Origin: UBA993 sp964485855
GTDB taxonomy: Bacteria; Bacillota; Dethiobacteria; DTU022
DNA: 64,000 nucleotides
NCBI GenBank assembly: GCA_964485855.1
Contig: CAZAKI010000007.1
Location: 1 to 64,000, forward strand
Direction of reading: 5' to 3'
This document shows positions 26,191-32,993 of this stretch, piece by piece (positions within the stretch are counted from its first letter, which is position 1; the number at the start of each line of letters is the position of its first letter). The notes under the pieces are model-generated. The model had not been told where the DNA came from. It did no database searches and worked only from the letters and a program-made list of their open reading frames with translations. Both the position numbers and the translations under genes were made by a program.

Positions 26191-26193
26191 TAA

Positions 26194-26697
26194 TTACCCC
26201 TCCCTTACTGCAGACAAAGATTCTTTAAGCATCATCCTACCCCGGTAAAGCCGATTTTTAACCAGGCTAAGCTCTAAGTCCAAAACTTCGCAAATTTCAG
26301 CATAACTTAATTCACTTACATGTCTGAGGACTAGGACCTCCCGGTAATTGAGAGGCAGTTTTTCGAGTGCCGAAAGTAAGTTTTCTGCCATCTCTTTTTG
26401 CAAATACAGTTCCTCAGGACCGGTAACCTGGGGTAAAACCGTTTCATCGGAAAAATCAAAAGGCAGCTCACGGTGATCACGTAACCAGTTACGGCAGAGA
26501 TTGGTTGCAATTTTGTAGAGCCACGGCCCAGCGGGTTTACTATGGTCATAACTGGCCAGATTCTTATATGCCCGTAAGTAAGTCTCCTGGGTCAGGTCTT
26601 CGGCCTGGGCCCGATCCCCCGTATAGCGCAGAGCCAGGCGGTAGATCTTATCCGCATAAGTTTCAACCATTTCGCGAAAAAGCTCCTGCAACTTCAC
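26194..26697 (-). CDS. ECF (sigma-70 family) RNA polymerase sigma factor
   Basis: Sigma region 2 (YADKIYRLALRYTGDRAQAEDLTQETYLRAYKNL in two parts, about residues 12-45 from the chosen start) and region 4 (LPLNYREVLVLRHVSELSYAEICEVL) are clear. It likely directs the envelope-linked operon formed with the anti-sigma and bactofilin-like genes. The start is uncertain: GTG at 26697 is taken, because the frame upstream to TTG 26742 runs through a TATTAT promoter-like sequence. ATG 26670, with AGGAG 12 bases upstream, is another option. Confidence 0.9.
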   Translation of the reverse strand: MKLQELFREMVETYADKIYRLALRYTGDRAQAEDLTQETYLRAYKNLASYDHSKPAGPWLYKIATNLCRNWLRDHRELPFDFSDETVLPQVTGPEELYLQKEMAENLLSALEKLPLNYREVLVLRHVSELSYAEICEVLDLELSLVKNRLYRGRMMLKESLSAVREG

Positions 26698-26764
26698 ACC
26701 ACCATTTCGACTTTCCACTTTATAATACACCGGACTTTGCAAAAAGTCTGATCACCAGAGAATC

Positions 26765-26791
26765 AACACATGGGGACGGTTCTTTTGTGTC
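26765..26791. repeat. REP-like palindrome (GGGGACGGTTC type)
   Basis: ACACA-TGGGGACGGTTCTT-TTGTGT: short complementary ends flank the GGGGACGG core. Sequences of the form ACACAAAAGAACCGTCCCC are typical of the ends of elements mobilised by REP-associated tyrosine transposases. It sits 135 bases from a separate transposase remnant with a related core. Confidence 0.55.
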
Positions 26792-26926
26792 ATTTTTTTT
26801 AACAGCAAAATCTATTTGGCATTTTTTTAAGCCAAAAGTCAATTGGATCAGGCTCTATACTTATTGATTACTGGATTTTTAATCATTCCGTCAGCATATT
26901 GACTGCTATTAAGACCATCAAAAACG

Positions 26927-27272
26927 ATTGTCAGGGGGACGGGGTTGTTGACAACTTTTCTATGCTTTTAGGACAACGCCTCTATTAATCCCTGTTAGCC
27001 TGGCGATCTGCCTCACTGATAACCCTTTTTGCTTTAATTGTCTCAGGTAATCATCCCTGGTATTTCGATCAATCTTTTGCCATTCTTCCAATTTGCCTTT
27101 TGGGAAAGTATTTTTAACCATCTCTGAAGCTTCTTGATCTGTCAGGTTTTTCTTCTTGTCTACATCTAGGCATCGATCATTGGTACTTTGCTTGTTAAAG
27201 CGTAAAAATGATTTTAGTACTGTTGGTATGCTGCTGAATAAAAGTTGTCAACAACCCCGTCCCCTTGACAAT
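26927..27272. mobile_element. Miniature RAYT-derived element with 33-bp inverted ends
   Basis: Bases 26927-26959 and 27240-27272 are inverted copies matching at 32 of 33 positions, with the core GGGGACGGGGTTGTTGACAAC. They bracket 280 bases that encode the C-terminal part of a REP-associated (Y1/IS200-like) transposase on the reverse strand. The element is therefore an internally shortened, non-autonomous derivative. No target duplication is obvious, as expected for this transposase class. Confidence 0.75.
26960..27247 (-). pseudogene. C-terminal fragment of a REP-associated tyrosine transposase
   Basis: The reverse frame gives about 95 residues including FNKQSTNDRCLDVDKKKN, LTDQEASEMV and GLSVRQIARLTGINRGVVLKA, then TAG. 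This is the family's C-terminal region, ending in a helix-turn-helix-like GLSxRQIARLTG motif. The HUH catalytic histidines and the tyrosine lie in the missing N-terminal part, so the fragment is inactive. The frame is the same as that of the EamA transporter upstream, separated from it by one TGA. Confidence 0.75.
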
Positions 27273-28165
27273 TTTAGGCTTTTTTGGTTTTGTACGGGTT
27301 CGAGTTTTGAGCTATTAACCAGGATAGCTGAAGCTAAAATTAAAATTCCGCCAAATAATTGAAACGGAGTTAAAATTTCGGCGAAAAACAACGCGGCCAG
27401 AATGACGGTTATGGGTGATTCAAAGGTAGAAATGATACTGGCTCTGGATGCTCCTACCAGCACCACACCTTGAAGGAACAGGATAATGGTTATAGCGGTA
27501 GAGAATATAGCAATAAAAAATATAGCAAACCAGGCACTTAAGTTAAACTGAAAGGAAATTTGGTTGCTAGCTAAACCCATAAACCCAATTCCGATGCCAG
27601 CAGCCCAAGTTACCCACATGGTAGTGACCGTAACGGGGGCTCCCTTTAGTTTCGAGTTTCCAATGATTATATACAAAGAATAAAGAAAGGATGAAGCAAG
27701 ACTTAAGATCAATCCCAGGGGGTCAGTGAAATAAAAAGAAGAACCTAATACCAGCATTATGCCAATGAAAGAAATTACTAAAGCGATGCCTTTGATCTGA
27801 TCGATTTTTTCTATACGCCAAATAGCCATCAATAAAGAGACTACCGTTGGATAAGTGTATAAAACAATAGATGCCAGCGGAATTGGAATCCGCTCCAGAG
27901 CAATAAAATAGCACAACGATGCCACAGAATATCCACATACTCCCATCAAAATAGCAGCGCTCCGCTCGTGAGTGGACAAGCGACGCTTAGGCTTTTTCCA
28001 CTGCAAATAAAGGAAAAGCAGCACCCAGGAAATTAAAAAACGGGCAGTTAAAACTTCAAATATATTAGCGCCATTCTGATAAGCAATCCTTACAAAGAAT
28101 GGCGCAGAACCAAAACCAACAGCAGAAAGAAATACCAGCAAAAAGCCTGTAATCCTATTATGCAA
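27248..28165 (-). CDS. EamA-family transporter (DMT superfamily)
   Basis: A 305-residue protein with about ten hydrophobic helices arranged as two EamA repeats (first FLLVFLSAVGFGSAPFFVRIA, second LGLILSLASSFLYSLYIIIG). Such carriers export metabolites or amino acids; the substrate is unknown. The start is TTG at 28165, with AAAGGAA about eight bases upstream. The last seven codons (SRGRGC and the preceding leucine) and the stop lie inside the terminal repeat of the transposon remnant, so the natural C-terminal tail has been replaced. All helices remain intact. Confidence 0.85.
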   Translation of the reverse strand: MHNRITGFLLVFLSAVGFGSAPFFVRIAYQNGANIFEVLTARFLISWVLLFLYLQWKKPKRRLSTHERSAAILMGVCGYSVASLCYFIALERIPIPLASIVLYTYPTVVSLLMAIWRIEKIDQIKGIALVISFIGIMLVLGSSFYFTDPLGLILSLASSFLYSLYIIIGNSKLKGAPVTVTTMWVTWAAGIGIGFMGLASNQISFQFNLSAWFAIFFIAIFSTAITIILFLQGVVLVGASRASIISTFESPITVILAALFFAEILTPFQLFGGILILASAILVNSSKLEPVQNQKSLKLSRGRGC

Positions 28166-28260
28166 TTTTTATTTTCCTTTGGTGAGAAATTAGAATCCCC
28201 GCAAACTTCCATATGCTGCTTTTAGTCGGATTTTAATATCCCCAGGCGACACTTTCTACG

Positions 28261-28289
28261 TTTATATTGTATAGAATGTAAATAAGCAA
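28261..28289 (-). promoter_or_regulatory. Sigma-A-type promoter of the EamA gene
   Basis: Reverse strand TTGCTT (28289-28284) and TATAAA (28266-28261), spacer 17 bases, about 95 bases upstream of the transporter start. Confidence 0.5.
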
Positions 28290-28309
28290 ATATTACATTT
28301 TCTTATAAT

Positions 28310-29254
28310 TTAATCAAGCAAAGCAATACCGATGGAAGTTATTTCAACCCGGCTGTGGGAAAAAACAGCAGATTTAACTTCCTGCGAACCAATCTTTATT
28401 TCCAATGCAGTAATATCAGGCCCGCCCAGCTCGATTCCGCCACCAGATTCTAAATTTAAAGTCAGCAAACCTTCATTGGTGGGCTGCAGGTGATCCAGTT
28501 CACCACTGGCCAAAACTGCGAGCCCCAGGGCTACTGAACCGGTGCCGCAGGAAGGCTCGAAGAAATCATCCTGGACATAATGGGGAAAGATGATTCTTAG
28601 ATCGCCGGTATGCTCCGGATGCCAGTCATAGACGGCAACATTCGGTTCGACTTCTCCGGTTTTAGCCATGAAATCTTGCTGAATAGCTGATAACAGTTCC
28701 CGGGTTCTTTTATCCCAACTCTTAAAATCAAGATCCGGATAAACCGCCAAAAAATGGTCGGCATTAATCACCAAAAATTTACCGGCACGCATTACTTCCA
28801 AATCTCCATAACGGAGGGGGCCAACTCCGCTAGCATAACATTCCTTTACAAAACAATCCATATTGGTCCTAACCTTAAGCGCTTTCTGCCTGTCCGTCGT
28901 AATAGTGAGCGCCGTTGGGCCGCAGCCGGTATTGAGCAATGCTTCTACCATTGATCCACCGGTTTCAAGTCCAAACAGACTGCCCAACTCCGTCTCAACC
29001 AGGGCAACGCCAAGCACCTGGGTAAAGCCGCCGCAGGCGCTTATGAAACAGGGTACAGTAGGCTCAACTATTTTCACATCGATCTCCCCCGCCTTCTCCC
29101 CGGGATAGAGAATTCCCGCCTCGTGGGCATAAAGGTAGTTGGGACCCATTAATTTTACCGCCGTATCAAGCTCACGGCCTTCCGGGATCTGGTCGCCGCG
29201 CAGCAGAATAATCAGATTGCCGCCCATGTGACCACGAACAAAATCAAGTTTCAT
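28310..29254 (-). CDS. Diaminopimelate-epimerase-fold racemase/epimerase, substrate unknown
   Basis: The 314-residue protein looks like two DapF half-domains. It keeps the two catalytic thiols: C74 in ISACGGFTQV and C236 in EPSCGTGSVALG, near the positions of the cysteine pair in diaminopimelate epimerase and PhzF/proline-racemase relatives. Sequence elsewhere is unlike housekeeping DapF (no N-G-N-G-x-R-C signature before the first cysteine), so a different 2-amino or hydroxy acid may be the substrate. It is the last gene of the serA-glutaredoxin-FTR run, 65 bases after the FTR gene. Confidence 0.65.
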   Translation of the reverse strand: MKLDFVRGHMGGNLIILLRGDQIPEGRELDTAVKLMGPNYLYAHEAGILYPGEKAGEIDVKIVEPTVPCFISACGGFTQVLGVALVETELGSLFGLETGGSMVEALLNTGCGPTALTITTDRQKALKVRTNMDCFVKECYASGVGPLRYGDLEVMRAGKFLVINADHFLAVYPDLDFKSWDKRTRELLSAIQQDFMAKTGEVEPNVAVYDWHPEHTGDLRIIFPHYVQDDFFEPSCGTGSVALGLAVLASGELDHLQPTNEGLLTLNLESGGGIELGGPDITALEIKIGSQEVKSAVFSHSRVEITSIGIALLD

Positions 29255-29300
29255 TTTTAAATCACCTTCATTCGCTAGATAAAAAACTGCTGTTTAGCTT

Positions 29301-29339
29301 TCTTTCAGAGAAGTGAAACTCACTTCTTTAAATGAAAGA
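29301..29339 (-). promoter_or_regulatory. Candidate bacterial SECIS element
   Basis: Downstream of the UGA at 29346-29344 the mRNA can form an outer stem TCTTTCA/TGAAAGA, an asymmetric internal loop, and an upper stem GAAGTGA/TCACTTC with loop GTT (or AGTTT with six pairs). The upper stem begins 17 bases after the UGA and a G is first or second in the loop, which fits the bacterial SECIS model recognised by SelB. A U-run expected of a terminator is absent. Confidence 0.65.
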
Positions 29340-29718
29340 GGTTTCAGTAGCAATGCCCTGCTTTGCGCACTTCACCCATCCTGGTTTCAAGACAGGGGCA
29401 AACGTTTTCCGGGATATTTTCAAACCGGCATGGACAATAAAAATCTCCATACATCTTATGCTTGCCGATCAACCCTTCGATCACCAGCTCCTTGTCCTCA
29501 TTAAAAGTATAGTCGCGCAGACGAGAATAATTTTCTGACCGATTACGAATTTCAGTTTCCGGATCCTGCGGAAAGCGTCTGGCCTTGATTTCTGGTTCCA
29601 GCTCGGTGATTTCCAACTCAGCCCCGCAGACAGAGCAGACTACAACCTGTCCTTTTTCAGGTTCTCCCCTGAAAACAAAAGAAACCCGGCAAACTTCACA
29701 ATAAATCTTAGACTTCAC
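29320..29718 (-). CDS. Ferredoxin-thioredoxin-reductase-like protein, probable selenoprotein
   Basis: The N-terminus has a zinc ribbon (C7, C10, C28, C31). Residues from about 85 on match the catalytic chain of ferredoxin-thioredoxin reductase: YCPCRFE (C95, C97), VCPCLE (C107, C109) and AGHCY (C123) directly followed by UGA. Read as selenocysteine, the frame continues NLFHLKK to a second UGA (29322-29320), giving 132 residues ending GHCY-U-NLF, where relatives have C-x-C-x-LF. Position 125 corresponds to one of the two redox-active cysteines next to the 4Fe-4S cluster. It overlaps the glutaredoxin gene by 11 bases. If UGA were a plain stop the protein would end at residue 124 and lack this thiol. 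Confidence 0.75.
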
Positions 29719-29956
29719 TCTTTAAAGCCTTCTCGATTTCATCTTCCTTATAACCCTGAACAACTGTATCACCGATTACAGTTACCGGAAATGAGCGTCT
29801 TCCGGTCAGCTTTTCCACTTCTTCCAATGCAATTTTCTGCTCCTCTCCCTGGGCCAGGTCAACATCGACACAATCATACTCGACTTGGTGATCCTCTAAA
29901 TACTGCTTGACCTTTTTACACCACGGACAAGTACTTAAAGCATAAACCTTTACCAT
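29708..29956 (-). CDS. Glutaredoxin-like protein
   Basis: An 82-residue thioredoxin-fold protein with the active site TCPWCKKVK (C10, C13), a FPVTVIGD loop with the cis-proline, and QGYKEDEIEKAL at the end. It resembles NrdH-like glutaredoxins of anaerobes. Overlap with the FTR-like gene suggests that the FTR-like protein, powered by ferredoxin, reduces this glutaredoxin rather than a glutathione system; that is inference from the gene pair. Confidence 0.9.
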   Translation of the reverse strand: MVKVYALSTCPWCKKVKQYLEDHQVEYDCVDVDLAQGEEQKIALEEVEKLTGRRSFPVTVIGDTVVQGYKEDEIEKALKSEV

Positions 29957-29980
29957 TGTTCATACCTTCCTTTATCCTGT

Positions 29981-31576
29981 TTATTTTTGTCCGGAAATCT
30001 TCAGCCCGAAATCAACAAAGCGGGCGGTTTCGAAAATGCCTAAATCCATTACCTTATTCATCGTTTCAGCACTTATTTTGTTGTCCACCTGCAGAGACAT
30101 CATCGCTTTGCCTCCGATATTTCTGCGACCTAGCTGCATCGAAGCAATATTTATTTTTTCACTGCCCAGTAGAGTCCCGATTTTACCGACCACTCCTGGC
30201 ACATCAAGATGCGTGGTCATCAAAGTATAGCGAGCAGGAAGGATCTCAATCTGGAATTCGTCAATTCTGACAATACGCATTTCATTGTTCAGTATAGTCC
30301 CGGCAATCTGGTGTTCTTCACTAACGGTACGTCCTTTCAGGGTAATCAGCGTACTGTAGTTTTTAACCTCGGTCGTTGAAGTCTCTCTTACGGCGATACC
30401 ACGGGCTTTGGCTATATAGGGAGCATTAACCCAGTTTACACCGTCACCGACAATATGGCGTAAAAAACCGATCAGGCACGATATGGTTAGTGGAGCCAAC
30501 TGCAGGGAGGCTACTTCGCCACTGTAAGTAAGTTCCAATTCATCAACCTGGCCGCCAAACATCTGCAGGTAAAAACCACCCATTACTTTTAAAAGAGGCA
30601 GGTACGGTTCCAGAGCTGCCCTGGCCTCTGGCATCAAAGCTGGAACATTAACAGCCGATACGATCGGATCACCCTTTAAAGCCATAATCACCTGCTCGGC
30701 AACCTGCAGCGCAACATTAGTTTGCGCTTCAAGGGTTAAAGCGCCTAAGTGTGGTGTAACAATAACGTTTTCAAGCTCAAGCAGTCGGCAGTCAGCAGGC
30801 GGTTCCTGTTCAAAAACATCAAGCGCCGCCCCGGCAATTTTGCCTGCTTTTAGAGCTTCATAGAGAGCATCTTCGTCGATCAAACCACCGCGGGCACAAT
30901 TAATAATTCGAACGCCTGTCTTCATCTGGTCTAACTCTTCGGCCCCAATCAGGTGAAGCGTGTTTTCGCTTAACGGAAGATGCAGGGTAATAAAATCAGA
31001 ATGGCCGATCAGTTCTTCAAAAGTTGCCAAATCGGTACCAATTTTCTCGGCTTGTTCTTTTGAAATGTAAGGATCGTAAACAAGAACATCCATATTCATC
31101 GCTCTTGCCCGTCTGGCTACTTCACTGCCGATTCGTCCCATACCGACAACCCCGAGAATTTTATTGTTCAGTTCTACACCGGTATAAGCCGAACGATTCC
31201 ACTCGCCTTTTTTTACAGATAGATTTGCGCCGACGATGTTACGAGCCAGTGTAGTGAGCATTGCTATGGTATGTTCTGCCGCCGAAACTGTATTGCCATG
31301 AGGAGCATTAAGAACAATAATGCCCTTCTCCGTAGCTTTATCAACGTCAATGTTGTCTACACCAACTCCAGCCCGACCGATAACCTTGAGTTTCATTCCA
31401 GCCTCAATCACATTAGCACCAACTGTAGTCCGGCTGCGGACGACCAGGGCATCGTAATTACCGATGTCTGTTAAAAGCTGATCCGGAGTGATTTCCGGCC
31501 TGTAGTCAACTTCGACATTTTTCTTTAAAACCTCAAGTCCCTCTTTAGAGAGGGAATCACTAACTAATACTTTCAA
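29981..31576 (-). CDS. serA: D-3-phosphoglycerate dehydrogenase
   Basis: A 531-residue long-form SerA: substrate-binding half (MKVLVSDSLSKEGLEVL), NAD-binding domain with VVGMGRIGSEVARRARA, catalytic VRIINCARGGLIDE and TPHLGALT, an intervening domain, and a C-terminal ACT domain (DVPGVVGKIGTLLGSEKINIASMQLGR in two parts) that senses serine. It starts serine biosynthesis from 3-phosphoglycerate. The TTG at 31576 is chosen because GGAGGTG lies six bases upstream; the GTG at 31585 is part of that site. It is followed by glutaredoxin after 24 bases. Confidence 0.95.
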   Translation of the reverse strand: MKVLVSDSLSKEGLEVLKKNVEVDYRPEITPDQLLTDIGNYDALVVRSRTTVGANVIEAGMKLKVIGRAGVGVDNIDVDKATEKGIIVLNAPHGNTVSAAEHTIAMLTTLARNIVGANLSVKKGEWNRSAYTGVELNNKILGVVGMGRIGSEVARRARAMNMDVLVYDPYISKEQAEKIGTDLATFEELIGHSDFITLHLPLSENTLHLIGAEELDQMKTGVRIINCARGGLIDEDALYEALKAGKIAGAALDVFEQEPPADCRLLELENVIVTPHLGALTLEAQTNVALQVAEQVIMALKGDPIVSAVNVPALMPEARAALEPYLPLLKVMGGFYLQMFGGQVDELELTYSGEVASLQLAPLTISCLIGFLRHIVGDGVNWVNAPYIAKARGIAVRETSTTEVKNYSTLITLKGRTVSEEHQIAGTILNNEMRIVRIDEFQIEILPARYTLMTTHLDVPGVVGKIGTLLGSEKINIASMQLGRRNIGGKAMMSLQVDNKISAETMNKVMDLGIFETARFVDFGLKISGQK

Positions 31577-31727
31577 GAAAACCACCTCCGGCTGGAAAGA
31601 AAGACGCTTTTTAGTCTTATTAATATATCACAGATTACCGCTAGCTGGAAATATCCAAAAATATTATTATTAAAAAAGAGTGAGAAAATATGCGCCGGTT
31701 TCCGGTTCACTGACCTCGCAACCTGAG

Positions 31728-32888
31728 TTACGATGAAGGGAACCGATTGTGTTCCAGCTTAATTGCCCCCTCGGCACAGTGTTCCTGGCAACAGTAACAA
31801 CGAATGCATTCGTAGAGTTCAAATTCAGGAATTCCACTACTGCAGTCAATTACCTGTAATGGGCAGTTATCGGCACAAATACCGCATTCAACACAGCGCT
31901 CCGAATCAACTGTCGGGTAAGGACGACGGGCATAGAGCAGATTTCTGAAATAAGCCAATGGAAAGCTGGCAATCAAACGACTGATTTTACCGTGTCCACC
32001 TGGTCCTCGATCGAAATCCTTAACGCGACATTCTTCAAGCTTCAAGCCCCTGATCTCGATATCTTCAAAAAATGCCCCCGGAAGCTTCAGTTCCCGGGCA
32101 GCAGCAATGGTGGTTACCTGGGCCGGTAAAAACCCGGCTATTTCGGCAGCTATGCTGTCAAGCGCTACCGCACTGGTCGAAGCCATTAAGAGGCCTAGCT
32201 GACGCGGTTTTCCGCGCCGTGGACCAGTGCCTTCCATCGCTACAATGGCATCAAGGATTGAAAAAGCCGGTTTAACCGCAAGATAGATATCGATCAACAA
32301 GCGGGAAAAATCAAGAGGTAGGGGATGTTCCATGTGGTAACGCTTCTTGATCTTCCCATGGAGACAGCCATAATTATTCTTTACCGCTCCGGTCAGTCCG
32401 GTTAAGGCATGAGTCTTAAGTTTTGCCGCATTGATAATCAGATCCATTTGCTCCAGCTCGCGGGCCAGCGGGATGATGCGCTCCTGGAAACCGAAAACCT
32501 GTTGTTCGGAGTTACCGCTGAAGATCAAAGCTTTTGCACTGGTCTGTTCGATAATCGCCTTTAGCCCCGAAATCTCCAAAGTCTGCTGCTGATCGTCACT
32601 GCCGGGGTTATCGCCGATATAAGCCTCGCCTCCCGCCTCATGTACCATCTCAACCAGAGCCTTGATAATTATCGGGTGTGTAGTCACTGCTTCAGCAGGA
32701 GCGGCAGCAGCCAGCAGATTAGGTTTGATTAACACCTTCTGCCCAGGGCTGATCATTGCCTTCAATCCACCAAAAGGTTGTATTACCTTTTTCAGAGCTT
32801 CGATTACTTCAGTTGAGTCATAACGTCTGCACTTTTCAATAGCTACAATCGTTTTTTCTTTTTCTGTCATCATCTTTGTTCGTCTCAT
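31728..32888 (-). CDS. DUF362 protein with two 4Fe-4S ferredoxin motifs
   Basis: The 386-residue protein has a DUF362 domain (VLIKPNLLAAAAP, GDNPGSDDQQQTL, AAKLKTHALTGLTGAVKNN) over about residues 10-290. A C-terminal ferredoxin pair follows: CVECGICADNCP and CIRCYCCQEHC. DUF362-ferredoxin proteins are common in anaerobes and of unknown function. The start may be ATG 32888 or one of the two ATGs at about 32873; none has a clear ribosome-binding site. A second DUF362 protein without the ferredoxin tail lies at 45.9 kb. Confidence 0.8.
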   Translation of the reverse strand: MRRTKMMTEKEKTIVAIEKCRRYDSTEVIEALKKVIQPFGGLKAMISPGQKVLIKPNLLAAAAPAEAVTTHPIIIKALVEMVHEAGGEAYIGDNPGSDDQQQTLEISGLKAIIEQTSAKALIFSGNSEQQVFGFQERIIPLARELEQMDLIINAAKLKTHALTGLTGAVKNNYGCLHGKIKKRYHMEHPLPLDFSRLLIDIYLAVKPAFSILDAIVAMEGTGPRRGKPRQLGLLMASTSAVALDSIAAEIAGFLPAQVTTIAAARELKLPGAFFEDIEIRGLKLEECRVKDFDRGPGGHGKISRLIASFPLAYFRNLLYARRPYPTVDSERCVECGICADNCPLQVIDCSSGIPEFELYECIRCYCCQEHCAEGAIKLEHNRFPSS

Positions 32889-32993
32889 CCTGATAGAAAT
32901 TATTCATACTTTACAACCGCTTTGCTGTAATTTTTAGCCACTATCAGGTTCAGATCATCGGCAAATTAGATCTGACCATTCTTACTGATGCTA

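Noticed and set aside
29301..29326. Hairpin after the FTR-like gene as a simple terminator
   Set aside because: No U-run follows the stem, and its distance to the UGA and the loop sequence fit a SECIS better; still a possible dual role.
31586..31727. T-box or serine-responsive leader upstream of serA
   Set aside because: The gap is too short and lacks the T-box conserved sequence; only a possible TGA-TATATT extended -10 (31622-31627) is visible.
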